NCBI GenBank assembly: GCA_030159075.1 | Contig: BROG01000639.1 | Span: forward strand, 366,706 to 430,705 | Source of the DNA: Atrina japonica | Taxonomy: Eukaryota > Mollusca > Bivalvia > Pterioida > Pinnidae | Direction of reading: 5' to 3' | DNA: 64,000 bases | Part shown: positions 1 through 23,000 of the stretch, one piece after another | Numbering within the stretch: position 1 is the stretch's first letter | Layout of the letters: every line of letters begins with the position of its first letter | Program-made: the position numbers and the translations under genes | Notes under the pieces: generated by a model | The model's database searches: none | Told to the model about the DNA's origin: nothing | The model's input: only the letters and a program-made list of their open reading frames with translations

Positions 1-1130
1 ACCTGCTAAGTCAAGAAAAAATATTGAAAATATGTGATTGACTCATTTTCACATTTTCAACTTTTCTGCATTTATCATCAAAAATTTATTTCATTTTAGA
101 ATTAATTCATTCAGTTACTTTTTTCTGCATTGTAAAACAAATGAAAAGTCTAAGGAAAAAAATTCAAATTACATCAACATACAGTAAACTGCCAAAAATA
201 TGTTTGTGGTTACTTTGTATACATTCGAATATCTTGTCAAACAGACAGAAAATCTTTTAAATACAGTCAAACCTGTTTTCAGCAGTCACTCAAGTGAAAT
301 TGAAACAGTGGCTGTGTAAGACAGGTGACCTTTGGTTCCAGATTGACAAAAATCTCAGGAAAATTGGTGTCTATTATTCACTGTATAGCAACACTTGTAT
401 ATTCATATAACAATGTGTGATAGTTTGATGTCAAGATGATCAGGTGTCAAAATCATGTACATTACAGTGCTGCCCAGGTAACTTGTTTACAAGTATTCTA
501 AAAATAGAGATCATGTAACCAACCATCCACACAAAATGGCCACCACTAGAAACAATATGACCAAGCACTTTGTTGTATATATCAGTGGTTGTTGGCCATG
601 TTAGACAGGTGGCTGCTGGTTTAGGTATATTTATATAGTGAAATTTGGGGAATACAATGGCTGCTGAAAACAAGTGGCTGTTAAGTGTTAAGACAGGTCT
701 GATTGTACATATATATCTACTGTGGAATCTCGTAATGTCCAAATCGGATAAGTCGAAATTCCATTTATATTGACGTTGAACAACCGGTCCCGATTTTGAT
801 TGATAGATAAATAAACATTGATTTAATTTTGGTTATCTGGAATTCCAGATATCTCGAAGGAATAGGGATGGTCCCATGAATTTCGAGAAAACGAGATTCT
901 GCTGTATATATAGGCTATATATATATTCAGTATCATTTTGTGCCAATGATCTTTGAACAATCAAAGTAAACTGAAAAATATACCTATGACTCTTCATTTT
1001 ATGTAGTGATAATTTGACACTGTACATGTATCTGGATATTATTTACATTCTTTTTGCTATTGGTATTACCCAGACAAAATTAGAATCATGAAGTTAGTGA
1101 AGCCTAACTTGTAAGTCTTTATAATTTCAG
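1..1130. other. intron or upstream sequence of FCSK, no exon seen
   Basis: AT-rich sequence ending in a good 3' splice site just before 1131. I found no reading frame resembling the preceding fucokinase exon, so this is most likely intron. Small open frames here have no recognisable protein character. Confidence 0.5.
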
Positions 1131-10004
<8,874 letters not shown>

Positions 10005-10253
10005 TTTACATATCAACAACAAGAACAGAGGAATCAACCAATCATGGACTGTGTTACATTTGTCAAATACTTGTTTGAAATACTTCTTGACTTCAACCCT
10101 GACCTGTCATAATTATCGCCATTGTCAATTATAGATATATATATGACTTTAAGGCAGAATGATACAAATTTGGATTTTATTCACTTTCTACAGTCAAACC
10201 TGTCTATAAAGTAGATAGGCGGCATTTATGAAGAGGTTTATTCATTATTAAAA

Positions 10254-10259
10254 AATAAA
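10254..10259 (+). terminator. candidate poly(A) signal for FCSK
   Basis: AATAAA about 250 nt after the FCSK stop. Further AATAAA hexamers occur near 11210 and 11960, so the true 3' end is uncertain. Confidence 0.35.
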
Positions 10260-12215
10260 CAAGTCATATTTGAATGGCCCATATAGACAGGTGCCGTCTA
10301 TACAGAGGTGGGCTTTAATACAAGTATGACTGTTCCTTGTTACCTAGAGCTTTCAATTATAGACCTATCATCATTCAGCTGCTGTAATGTAGATATAAAG
10401 CATTTGATATATAAATGATATACAGGTGGGTAAAATAGATAACAATTTGAAACAATGTCTGTTTGTAATGTTAGTTTCATAGATTTTTTTTCTTTTTTTT
10501 TTTGTATAAATGAAGTATGGATAAATGAAGTCTGAAATGTAACCTTGAAACCATCATATGTCATTTTCAGTTCTTAGACAAATTTTGATTTGGTTGTACA
10601 GTAAAAGAGTGATATATTTAGAGTTTTGTTTTACAAACAACTATACAGACCATATATCAGAATAAATGTCATTATTTGTAAATTTGATGACTTTAGCTCC
10701 TGGTTACCATGTACCGGGAAAAAGACCACCAACAATTTGTAATTAAACTGACTAACTTCGCCAGTAGACATTTATAATGAACATATATCATCTAGAAAAT
10801 CAAATCTTCAAATATGTTCCATGTGTTTTCATGTATACATTGTATCAAATAATTTTTTATTTCACATTTGTCCAGTTTGGACTCCTCTCAGATAAAACCT
10901 TTTGTTTCTGCAATTTCTATATTTATTTGGGGGACTTTTTTTGTTACAGATGATTTTTTTTAAGTAACTAAATATGGACAAGATTTCCAATCTTTGTATT
11001 GGTTGTTATTGTAATTTATATAACACCTCGGTACTTGGCAGACATGTTACAGATATTAAATAACAGTATAGATTTGTGGAATTTCAATGTTTGATAAAAG
11101 AATATTTATTTTTATAGCAACATTTATGAAAATGAGAATCATATTATGTTGTTTGTTATAGTTGTGTTGTAGAATCATTTATAAACATTTTTACGTGGTT
11201 TAACATATATAATAAACATACTTATTCATGTACATAGATACTTAATAGCATATCAATATTAAAATCTATTCACAAGCACTTTCATACCCATGTATACACA
11301 ATACACACATGCCCACAAACATATTCACACACATACTAGCACTCACATACACAAACACTGTGTTTGTTCAAATTGAACTTTGTTCAGTTCATGTATACAG
11401 CATTACTTGTTATTTTACAAAGATCAATTTTCTTTACATCCTGTGTGTTGTTTAATGAATTTTAAAGAACTGTGCAATTAGAACATTTGAAGACTTTTCT
11501 ATACTGGTTGTCAACAAGAGTCGTGTTTAAGGACTGCCTTTAATATGTTGACTTTTAATTGTAATTCTTTACATTATTCAAGTTATTGTAACCATTATTA
11601 AAATTTTGCATGAACAGTGATGTTTTGTAACCGAGTGTTCAGGTGATTTTTCGACATTTTTTCTGGTTCATTTACCTGTAGTGTATCATAACCAGTTTGT
11701 ATATTGAGCTTCACATTGATGTACTGTGTATTGCTTGAACACCCCCCCCCCGGCATGGTTATTTTCGCCCTTTTATGACAGAAAGCATGTCTTACATTCA
11801 CCCAAAACACCAGTCTCTTGAGTCTGTTTTAATTATTTATCTTTAAAATTTCACTTTCATTTTAAATTTGCCCGCTCGTAAAAGGAAGAAAATTGTGAAA
11901 ATTAAGCGGGAGCAATAATTTCCACGTATACAGAAGTCATAATGCTGGGTTGTTATAAACAATAAACAAAGAGAAGAAAACACTTGTTTTGTTTATATCA
12001 GAGAATGAACCAACAGATCAAAAGTGTGGATCCACCAACAGGACATATACATTATCTCATCCACCTCTGAACTTAAGTTCATATAACGTAGGCCAATCTA
12101 GATATGATAGTCAGATTTAATGACTTAAACTTTGAACCTGAGGACAGCAAATTGATGATCCATTCGTATCCTTCAAATAATAGACTTTGTTATATAGACA
12201 ATATATATGTAATGA

Positions 12216-12252
<37 letters not shown>

Positions 12253-12954
12253 ATCAAGTTCTTCTAGTGTGTTCAACTTTTTTCTTATATTTCATGTATT
12301 GGTCAAATTGACTGCATTATCTAAACAAATAAATAAAGAATTGTATAAATTTAAATCCAACACTTTAATAATCATATGAGACATTGAAACTTTAACAACA
12401 TCATAATTGTTTGACATTCCACAAGTATATAGTTTTCTCTTTACATATAACAATGTATAAACAGAAAATTATTCAAACTTGTAAACTACAGATCATGATC
12501 TACATGTTGAATATACATGTCCTTCTTAACAAATGTAACCATTTATAATGTAATACAAGAAAAGGTAGATAATTTATAATCTGAAGTTCAGAAAAAATAT
12601 ATCACAGAGTAACGAAAGAATATGTTAGAATAAAACAATACTGTATTCTCCTATTGAAGATGAATTAAACTTAACATTCCAAGACTTTAACACGCAAAAC
12701 AAACTTTGAACTGAAAGAAATTAGTATATCAAACTAGCATTTTGTAATAATCTCCCTAAATCTCTACTCAAAAACATTGTATAAAGCATACAACATGATC
12801 TTCAGAAGCTTCTACTGTGCAGGGAAAATAATTCTGAGCCGACTCGCTACACTTAGTACGTGTTTAAGGGAAATTATAAGTATGTGTACAGATGAGTATA
12901 GCTCAGTATTTACAAATATAACTTGTGCAACTTCAAAAGCTTTACATGAACAAG

Positions 12955-13120
12955 TAGTTATACATTCCAGTGGTCTTTGGAGACTAGCAGCAAGGTCCTG
13001 TGTCACATTAGGCTTGTTAAAGAACACTCACTGCTTGGCATAAGTCCATAGCACAGGTCAAAATTTATGGCACTTCATTACTGACATCTCCATTTACACA
13101 AATATATCTTGGCAGTTTGT
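12955..13120 (+). repeat. SINE family copy
   Basis: Includes gttaaagaacactcactgct, agtccatagcacaggtcaaa and atatcttggcag, in the same order as the 3' part of the tRNA-headed copy at 61882-62214. Confidence 0.7.
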
Positions 13121-13649
13121 GAAATATTAAAACAATTTGGTAACTGACATTAAGATCCACATTTCAAATCCTTTGACATGTATTGTATGTATAACATTAA
13201 AAGTACAGGGGTTGCAATATGGATCTACTTTTGTAGTTCTAGCTTCTATAGATTGTAATAAAACCAGGAAAGCATGGTTAACATCTGTGTAAACAAAAGC
13301 ATTAGAAAAACAAAAAGGTTTATATAAAACGATATAAAGTAATGGACGGAAAATAAATACTTAGCTTCACTAAATTACTGTATATGTAATACAAAATGAA
13401 TGAATCATCTTGCTAAGTACTGGCAAATAACATTAAACTTAAGCCGATATATTGGAAAAAATGTACCTATTATGACAGAAGGTTAATAAAAGTCATTGGC
13501 AATAACTTTTACCCTATAATCAACAGAGAACCTTCATGACTGTAAGTTATCACATCTTAGATACATCACAGAAAACCACTACTGCATCTCTTAGGATGCA
13601 CAGATATGTTACAACCAGTGTACCCTGGAGTTTTATGAAAGACATGCAA

Positions 13650-13657
13650 ACACACAC

Positions 13658-13708
<51 letters not shown>
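13650..13708 (+). repeat. (CA)n(TA)n microsatellite
   Basis: Short CA run followed by about 48 bp of alternating TA. Confidence 0.97.
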
Positions 13709-13716
<8 letters not shown>

Positions 13717-16137
13717 TATACAGGCACACACACACTATTAATTCTCCAATTTTTATTCAAATGTAAGAAACCATGATTTAATCTATGATTATGATACCAA
13801 CCTTTGCTATTGCCGTATGATAGATTTACTATTACCTGGAAAACATTTCAACTTATTTCAAGACATGAGAATCCTATTACACATGTAGATGAAAGACATC
13901 ACCATTTAATCAATTTCCTAATCATAATCAGGCAGACTAATAAACTAATAGTTACATCACCATGACAACTCACATAACATGTATGATGATGAAACATATT
14001 GTCATTTTTAAATGTCTTTTTGTTTTATGTTCTGCGCAACAGATTTTCGCAAATACAGAGCCAGAAGTGGCCAGTTTTTAATGTTGGAGGGGAAAGTCCA
14101 CAACTGGCGAACCTTCCTACATCATAATCTTAGGTTCTAGAAATATTTGTACTGTACTACTGACTACAATTAGGGTGAGATATGAGATTTAAAGTATGAT
14201 GCTTTTACATTGGGCTAAAACATCCCAATATGTAAATTATATAAGGTAAACCTGGCTGGACTGCATATTCACTACAAGATATGGTTTTGAAATATCAGTT
14301 GGTGAGTTGATATATCTTTGACCTGGAACGGTCAGCTAAGCTAGTGACCATAACTTGGGACTGCAGATACTAATGAAATCAGGAACAGTGACATTATTCA
14401 AGGAAGAGAAAATAAACTTTCCAAAAGTTTCAAGATGGTGAACAAATGAAAACTAAGAGAGCTTAATGTAAACTAAAAACAAATATATAAAATAAATGGA
14501 AAAGTCTTATAATAATTCCCCTACCTAGTTGACATTACTTTGGTATGTTAGAACACTCAGTAATTAGTATTTCCTACAAATGAATTTATGAAGAAGTGTA
14601 AATTAGCACTTAACACACAAACATACACCCATACACTTATGACAGGGTAAAAGATACAACTCTACTGTTTAACAACATGATCATAATCAGTACTTCAAAT
14701 AAAGCGAATATACAAACTGAAATCATGTGGATAATAGAACAGCATAACTAGAAGAAGGAAATGACAATAGAATTAATGGGAATATATTATCACAACAATC
14801 ACAGGTTGGCCTGATTTATATCACAATATCATATATAAATAAAACTGATAAAAATCTTATTCCACACAAATAATCATTAAAAACAAATCAAATTTACAAC
14901 ATGCAGACAAAATAAGTATATACTTCATCATTAAAATTAATCACAGCTATACAGTATTTATAGAGAGATTTTATAGAAATGATTTTATGATCTTCTAGAG
15001 CATCAATGTTGCTGTAGGAAGATTAAAGTCATATTTACTGACATTGCAATTGTTTATCAACAAGATAACTATGTGTATTGATTCCAACAGGTACATATAT
15101 GACTACTGAAAGTTTGAACATGCAAGTGAAAAACATCTCTAGCTATTAGGTTTATTATCCAGATTTCAATACAAAATAAGCAAAAATAAGGATTGTTTCA
15201 CAAAAAATATGATTTTGGTTTTTTTTTTATTCTATGTAATGTCTCGTTATCATTTTCATATAATACCAATTCACATACATGGGTCTATTTCAATGAAAAT
15301 AAAATATATAATACTACTCAATATAACTATTTCCAGCATCTAACATGTCTAAAGTTCACAAGTTCTATAAATTTATCTGATCCCTGTAGAAAAACTAAAA
15401 ATACATTTATGAAAAATAAGGAATGTCAGAAAATGAAAAGTGCTCCTCAATTCATCATGTTCATGGCAGACTGGCTTAATCAGCATCAATCATATACCGT
15501 AAATCAATACAGTAAACTACCAACATCAAATAAACCGCACTTTAATATTTCAATGACAGATCCCTGAGCACAAAACAATGATAAACACAAAATCATCATG
15601 GCTTTTGATATAACAACACTTTTAATGTCGCCAAGTGACTTCAATTATCTGTTTATATAATCTGATTTTCTCATACACTGTATAATTCACATTTTCTGGA
15701 TTTAAATCCAATAACCAATAGATCTATATCATGTATTTCAATACAATAGAAACATCAGTATCCCTCTCCTTTATTATGGTAGATTGCATTTTTTGTTTTG
15801 ATTATTCTATCAAGCCTGTGACCTAACACACTCGGATTATCAAGTTCTTAAAAATACGTATTTTACTGTAAACATTTATCACACATTATAATTTTAAGTT
15901 ACAACCATCATAAATATGTCACCGTTTTTGTAATGATAGCAGAGTGGCATGATGCAGAATGAATGACAATAAATTTACTTCAATGTCCACACCCAATCCG
16001 AGTATTTTTTTTAATGGCTGAAGTTATTGATAAGAAAATGTTCAATCTCACAAATCCCATAGAATTCTATGGCAATGATTACTCAATTTGATAAAATATT
16101 ATCATTCTTTAGCAAATGTTTAGTTACATTACTTCCT

Positions 16138-16600
16138 AAAGTTGTTTCCACTCTCCCTACAGTATGAGTGTAAAAGTTGTTGCCACTCTCCCTACAATAC
16201 GAGAGTAAAAGTTGTATACACTCTCTCTACAATGAATGTAAAAGTTGTTTCCATTTTTCCTACAGTGTGAGTGTTAAAGTTATTTCCACTCTCCCTACAG
16301 TGTGAGTAAAAGTTGTTTTCACTCTGCCTACAGTGTGAGTGAAAAAGCTGTTTCCACTCTCCCTACAGTGTAAGTGTAAAGGATGCCTACCCTGTCTCTA
16401 CAGATTGAGTGTATAGGTGTTGCTTATCAGCTCCCTAAAGATTGAGTGTAAATGTTGCCTATCTTCTCCTTACAGGTTGAGTGTAAATGTTGCCCATCGT
16501 CTCCCTACAGATTGAGCTTAAAGGTTGCCTATCTTCTCCTTACAGGTTGAGTGTAAAGGTTGCCTATGATCTCCCTACAGATGGAATGTATAGGCTACTT
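16138..16600 (+). repeat. 35-bp degenerate minisatellite
   Basis: About 13 units of roughly 35 bp, each built on gttgtttccactctccctac followed by agtgtgagtgtaaa. The right half drifts to tgcctatcttctccttacag. It lies 1.5 kb past the ZDHHC stop codon. Confidence 0.9.
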
Positions 16601-18112
16601 TGTTTCCACAACTAATATTCTTAACCTGACAATGCTGGGATAACATAAACCCCCACCACCACCACACACATACTCTTCATAGAGACAAGTAAAAAAAGAA
16701 TATCAATCAAATAATGATTAAAAAGCCACACTTGTGCATTTATGTGTAATAAAATATAAATGTATATTGTTAATACAGTTATGAATATATATCTTCCAAT
16801 GCTAAGATGAAAACAAAGGCTCAACTACTATTCAATATCAGATATTGTCAAAAATTAGGTGTTTTCCTAAAAATGTTTAACAACTATATACTGCCAGAGC
16901 TAGTATGTCCATGTAGATGTGCTGGCATATGTAAGAAATCTAAATAATGAGATAACAGCCCAACCTAAAACTTTAAATGTCATACAATTAGCATGTACTG
17001 CACAGTAAATGATGTCACAAGAATATAGAAAAACATAAACCCATAACATATAATGGTGTTTAAAATTAAAAAAACAGGGAAAATTTAAAACTCTACAACA
17101 ATTAAAACTTTTTTAGTTTTATTCATCATATCAAAAACAAACCTTAGAAGTAATTTTAAATAGAATTGATAAAAGTAAAAATTTTTAACTTGACTAATTA
17201 AAAAAAAGAAAACAATGTTTAATATTAAAAAGTCAACTTATTGCATAAATTAATGGAGCATCCATTGTTCAAATTTTAATAATTGTTTCTAATTGTAAAC
17301 TACTTGAGCAGGTCTCCCAATTACAAGGGAGACAACTGTATGACAGCATCCTATGTAGATTTGTTGTGATCAGAAGTGCTTGTGTAAAAGGAAAGAAAAT
17401 CAAAGATCATGCTTACATAAAAATAAATTACAACATTTGTGCTTAGATCATCATACATACACATGCCAGCACACAAATGCACACACACACACTCGCACAC
17501 AACTTTCATACACACTCAAACACTGTCTATTAAATAATCACATTTGGCAAGAGGTGTAAAATAAGTTTTATAGGTGGGAATGATAATACTAGGTGGTCTT
17601 CAACTGATTGACCTCGAGATTATATTGATACTGAGATCATGACAGAAATCTTTATCATAGCAAATAATTTTGTACATTTTTGTGTAAAAAAGCAAATTTA
17701 CTAAAATATCAACAGTTGTGACATACAGTCAACTATCTCTTGATGAAATGTTTTGAGATATGATAATGTGAAAAACTTGAATCTACTACATAACTCAATC
17801 TGTTGTTACAAACAAAACCTCTTAACTTGATCTGTTGTTACAAACTCCTAAAATGGGATAAATTTTCTTGGTAACCAGGTTTAAAGTCAAAATCATTCTG
17901 TGTTATATTTGAGACACTTTGTTATAATTAATGTTATAATGTACAATATATATTATAAAAATATTTCTTTTCTGTTAATTTTTCAAACCTTTTGACTCTC
18001 ATTTTTAATACAACTTTATAACGGTCATTTACAGACCACATATGCAGTAGAACTAGTATGATGAAGTATGATTGCAGCTACTTAATAACTCCTGATGAAT
18101 GAAAGAAAGACT

Positions 18113-18741
18113 CTACAACTCCGTATCTAGTGAACCTTCTGGAATTTGACCCAGATATGTCCGATAAGTATCTGATGAACGCAGTGAGCTTGGTGGTTGA
18201 AAAGATATACTTTCATGACTTGTTGTAAGAGTACCAAGATCTAATTTAGGCACTTCTTTTGGTCTTGGCACAGGAGTTGGTTTTTCAGTGTTCTTTAGGG
18301 TGACAGGTGTCAGCGGTAACTGTCTAAATCTATCAGTATAGTCCAAACTTCCATCTGGATTATATCTTGCCGAAGTATTTACTTTAAACATTGTGGTAGC
18401 ATTTAAGTCATCATTTACATCACCTTCTTCTGGAACTCTGGGTTTTTTACGTTTCATTCGCTTACTTTTTCGCAACGAATCTTGTGAAATGACACCAGAG
18501 TCTGAGCTATGATTACCTTTGATTTCAGATTTATGACTTTTACGCTTGTCTATCAATCCTTCTGTCATGGACGTATCAGCAGGTACTTCTAGGAGAGATT
18601 CTGCGGTATCAGAATTATAACTTACTGGTGTTCCAGCACCACTGACAGGTGTCCTTGGAGGTGGCTGGACCCGAACAGGACTATTGACTGGCATTTCAAT
18701 ATTGGCTTTAAATGCTCTAGATTTATAAAACATAGGATTAT
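18113..18741 (-). CDS. ZDHHC1: ZDHHC1-like terminal exon
   Basis: Residues 392-599. Begins [15 protein letters not shown], has [16 protein letters not shown], and ends EGSLDTEL before TAG. Mostly Ser/Thr/Pro-rich and likely disordered. Confidence 0.9.
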
Positions 18742-21700
18742 CTGGAAACCAAAAATATTGCTCTATTAAACAACAAAACCAAAAATATGAAATGTATATG
18801 TTTCTTTACCCTGCTTAGATGACTTTACAAAAGGACTCAATCTGTTAAAAGTTAAAACCGGGCAATTGTTGAAAAAATTAGAGTTAACATTAAGCACTGA
18901 GATATGCCTTATATAATATTTCACTCTATGATGCGTTGGACATATTGGATCTTAAAACCAAATTTTAGTCATAACCATGTTAAAACAATGTGACCCCCCC
19001 ACCCCAACCCCTCCAACACATTTTCTGTTGTGTATGAAAAATGAAAAGTTGTCAGATAAATCCAATCACCTATGTCAGAGATGATTACTTTTTGAGATGC
19101 TTACTGGATTTCAACAAAACAGCATGACAAATAAGGAAGATATTGAATTTTGAAAATAAAAATTCTGAGAAATGCTAAATATATATATATGCTAAATGCT
19201 ATTAACTTAAATCTGTGATTTTAATCTGACACACATCATTGTCAAGCTTGTCTGAGGAATACTGGCATTGAATCTATGGACCAAGTTTCATCAAAATCAG
19301 TGAAAGAAATAAAATGTTAGAGCCATGACAAGGAAAGTTGTCAGACAACCGGACAGAGGATATACAATAATATGTCTTATCTTAAAACAGGTGTATAACA
19401 ATCACCTGTACAATATTCTACATAAGTTCAATCATGTGACCAAATAAGAGTTAATCACATAATTTCATTATGTATACATACCTATTGTAGAAATGCTTGG
19501 GCCTTCATTACTGTTACCCTCCGAAATAGTTTTTGGATTCCTCTTTTTCTTGCGCTTAATTTTTCTCACAGCATTTGGTTCATTCTGTAACTTTGTGTAT
19601 TTGTCTTGTGTCTATTAACACAACAAAAAAAGATAATCATGTACACTGGTGTCTAACAATACAAACAGAAGAGCTTATCATGTATACTGGTGTCTAACAA
19701 TACAAACAGAAGAGCTGATCATGTATACTGGTGTCTAACAATACAAACAGAAGAGCTGACCATGTACATTGGTGTCTAACAATATAAACAGAAGAGCTGA
19801 TCATGTATACTGGTGTCTAACAATATAAACAGAAGAGATGATCATGTATACTGGTGTCTAACAATACAAACAGAAGAGCTGATCATGCATACTGGTGTCT
19901 AACAATATAAACAGAAGAGCTGACCATGTACATTGGTGTCTAACAATATAAACAGAAGAGCTGATCATGTATACTGGTGTCTAACAATACAAACAGAAGA
20001 GCTGACCATGTACATTGGTGTCTAACAATATAAACAGAAGAGCTGATCATGTATACTGGTGTCTAACAATACAAACAGAAGAGCTAATCATGTATACTGG
20101 TGTCTAACAATACAAACAGAAGAGATAATCATGTACACTGGTGTCTAACAATATAAACAGAAGAGATGATCATGCATACTGGTGTCTAACAATACAAACA
20201 GAAGAGCTGATCATGTATACTGGTGTCTAACAATACAAACAGAAGAGCTGATCATGTATACTGGTGTCTAACAATACAAACAGAAGAGATAATCATGTAC
20301 ACTGGTGTCTAACAATATAAACAGAAGAGCTGATCATGCATACTGGTGTCTAACAATACAAACAGAAGAGCTGATCATGTATACTGGTGTCTAACAATAC
20401 AAACAGAAGAGATGATCATGTACATTGGTGTCTAACAATATAAACAGAAGAGCTGATCATGTATACTGGTGTCTAACAATATAAACAGAAGAGATGATCA
20501 TGTATACTGGTGTCTAACAGTAGAGCTGATCATGTACACTGGTGTCTAACAATACAAACAGAAGAGCTGATCATGTACACTGGTGTCTAACAATACAAAC
20601 AGAAGAGATGATCATGTACACTGGTGTCTAACAATACAAACAGAAGAGCTGATCATGTACACTGGTGTCTAACAATATAAACAGAAGAGATGATCATGTA
20701 CACTGGTGTCTAACAATACAAACAGAAGAGATGATCATGTACACGGGTGTCTAACAATACAAACAGAAGAGCCGATCATGTACACTTGTGTCTAACAGTA
20801 GAGCTGATCATGTACACTGGTGTCTAACAATATAAACAGAAGAGCTGATCATGTACACTGGTGTCTAACAATATAAACAGAAGAGCTGATCATGTACACT
20901 GGTGTCTAACAATATAAACAGAAGAGCTGATCATGTACACTGGTGTCTAACAATATAAACAGAAGAGCTGATCATGTACACTGGTGTCTAACAGAAGAGC
21001 TGATCATGTACACTGGTGTCTAACAGAAGAGCTGATCATGTACACTGGTGTCTAACAGTAGAGCTGATCATGTACACTGGTGTTTAACAATATAAACAGA
21101 AGAGCTGATCATGTACACTGGTGTCTAACAGTAGAGCTGATCATGTACACTGGTGTCTAACAATATAAACAGAAGAGATGATCATGTATACTGGAGTCTC
21201 ACTAAAGTGACGCTAATATTGATATTGAGAACTTCATTGGCTGAAGTTCATGATTTGTAGAATAAATTCCACTAGTTCATGAAATTTTAAAAAGAACATC
21301 TAAATTACAGTACTCCAAATAAATAAGAATTCAATTCATTTTTTCTTCAAAATTCCACATAATTTTCAAGTAAAATTACTTACATCTGAATGAAGTCAAG
21401 TTTGAACTTTTGCTTTTAAACTGTAATTTAAACTTTTTTTTAAAGATTTTTAATTCTATTTCCTACAACACTGCATCCAACATAACAAATACATACATTG
21501 TTATTATTTTCCACATAATGTATAGGACTTGTAAGAGGGGGAGGAGTTTCACCCTCTGTACGTCTCTCTGCCTCTTCCATACTGTGATCGTAATCGCCAC
21601 TACTATCTTTTGATTCTGCTGCATGGCTCCTGAAAGTCAAAATTTACAATTATAATGTGAGATTAAATCACTTGTCGTCATAATACTAATAAAGTCAAAA

Positions 21701-22908
21701 TTTACAATTATAATGTGAGATTATATCACTTATCGTCATTATACAATAGAATCAAAATTTACAATTATAATGTGAGATTATATCACTTATCGTCATTATA
21801 CAATAGAATCAAAATTTACAATTATAATGGGAGGTTTATACCACTTATCATCATAATACTAATAAAGTCAAAATATACAATTACAATGGGAGATTTAAAT
21901 CACTTATCATTATAATACTGATAAATGATTAGCATCCTAATGTAAAGGGATATAAAAAACTGTCAAAAAAAAAAAAAAAAAAAAAAAAAAAGTGACAGAA
22001 TATATGAAAGTTTAGGCAACACTTCATTATGTTAACAAAATGTCCACTCATTACTTTACTCAGGTCTAGAGCTGATGAGATCAACAAATAGTTTACCCAG
22101 TGAATACCAACAGTAAAATAAGTAAAGAGATGAATCATCCAATGACAGGTATTAAACAATAGGGAACTTTCGAGTTAGCCCGGATTACCGTTATGATCCT
22201 GCATTTATTCGCACCTTCTCGATTTTGTACCTCATATGTTCTTCCGGTTTTCATATTTACCTTTGCAATGTATGTAACATAAATGGAAATATATTTACTT
22301 TTTAGCACATTAAATTTTTTTTGTATAAAGAAACTCAAGAGACTCTTAAAACATACCATTTATTTAGTTGAATGCCATTGAAGGACGCTTTTACCAATTG
22401 TGCTATGGGGGATATCTATATATTACAGAAACCAGAAATAACATTGAGGAACATTTTTCTAGAATCACAAACTGGCGATAATAAAAGCAGGATTATAACG
22501 GTAATCTGAGCTGAATCGAAAGTTCCTTATTGTTTGTCTGATTGGTCCTAACTCAGGTTTTTCAATGAGGATCAGTTGGTAGGTATATGTATATTTTATT
22601 CTGCAATGTAAATATCCAAATTTTAAAGGGAAAAAGTGGGCAAAATTGCTTTAAATGGGCCTATTGGGTCATATCAATCAAATTCTTATTAAATATATGG
22701 CTGTCGCTTAACATCTTCGTCAAATAGATATTGGTAGAGGATCAATGTAAAATAACTTAAAATTGACTTCATCCATTAAATCACTGGTCAGATGATTCAA
22801 GCTGTTAAGTATAGGAAACTAGAGCAATACAATGGTATCCACTCCCTCCTTACAGCTGCATCCTAATAAAATTACAATATATATAAAATTACAATCAATA
22901 TATATATA

Positions 22909-23000
<92 letters not shown>

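Larger units (their letters stand above)
10005..18112. other. gap between converging FCSK and ZDHHC genes
   Basis: About 8.1 kb, very AT-rich, probably holding the 3' UTRs of both genes. It contains a C10 tract (11742-11751), a TC/TA microsatellite (about 12219-12252), a SINE tail (12955-13120), a CA/TA microsatellite (13650-13708) and a 35-bp array (16138-16600). No protein-like reading frame was recognised. Confidence 0.7.

Noticed and set aside
15193..15567. 124-residue open frame on the plus strand
   Set aside because: Low-complexity AT-rich composition, no splice context or recognisable domain.
19630..21195. CRISPR-like array
   Set aside because: Units are contiguous, nearly identical and without unique spacers; this is a eukaryotic minisatellite. 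The same applies to the 28-, 57- and 72-bp arrays.
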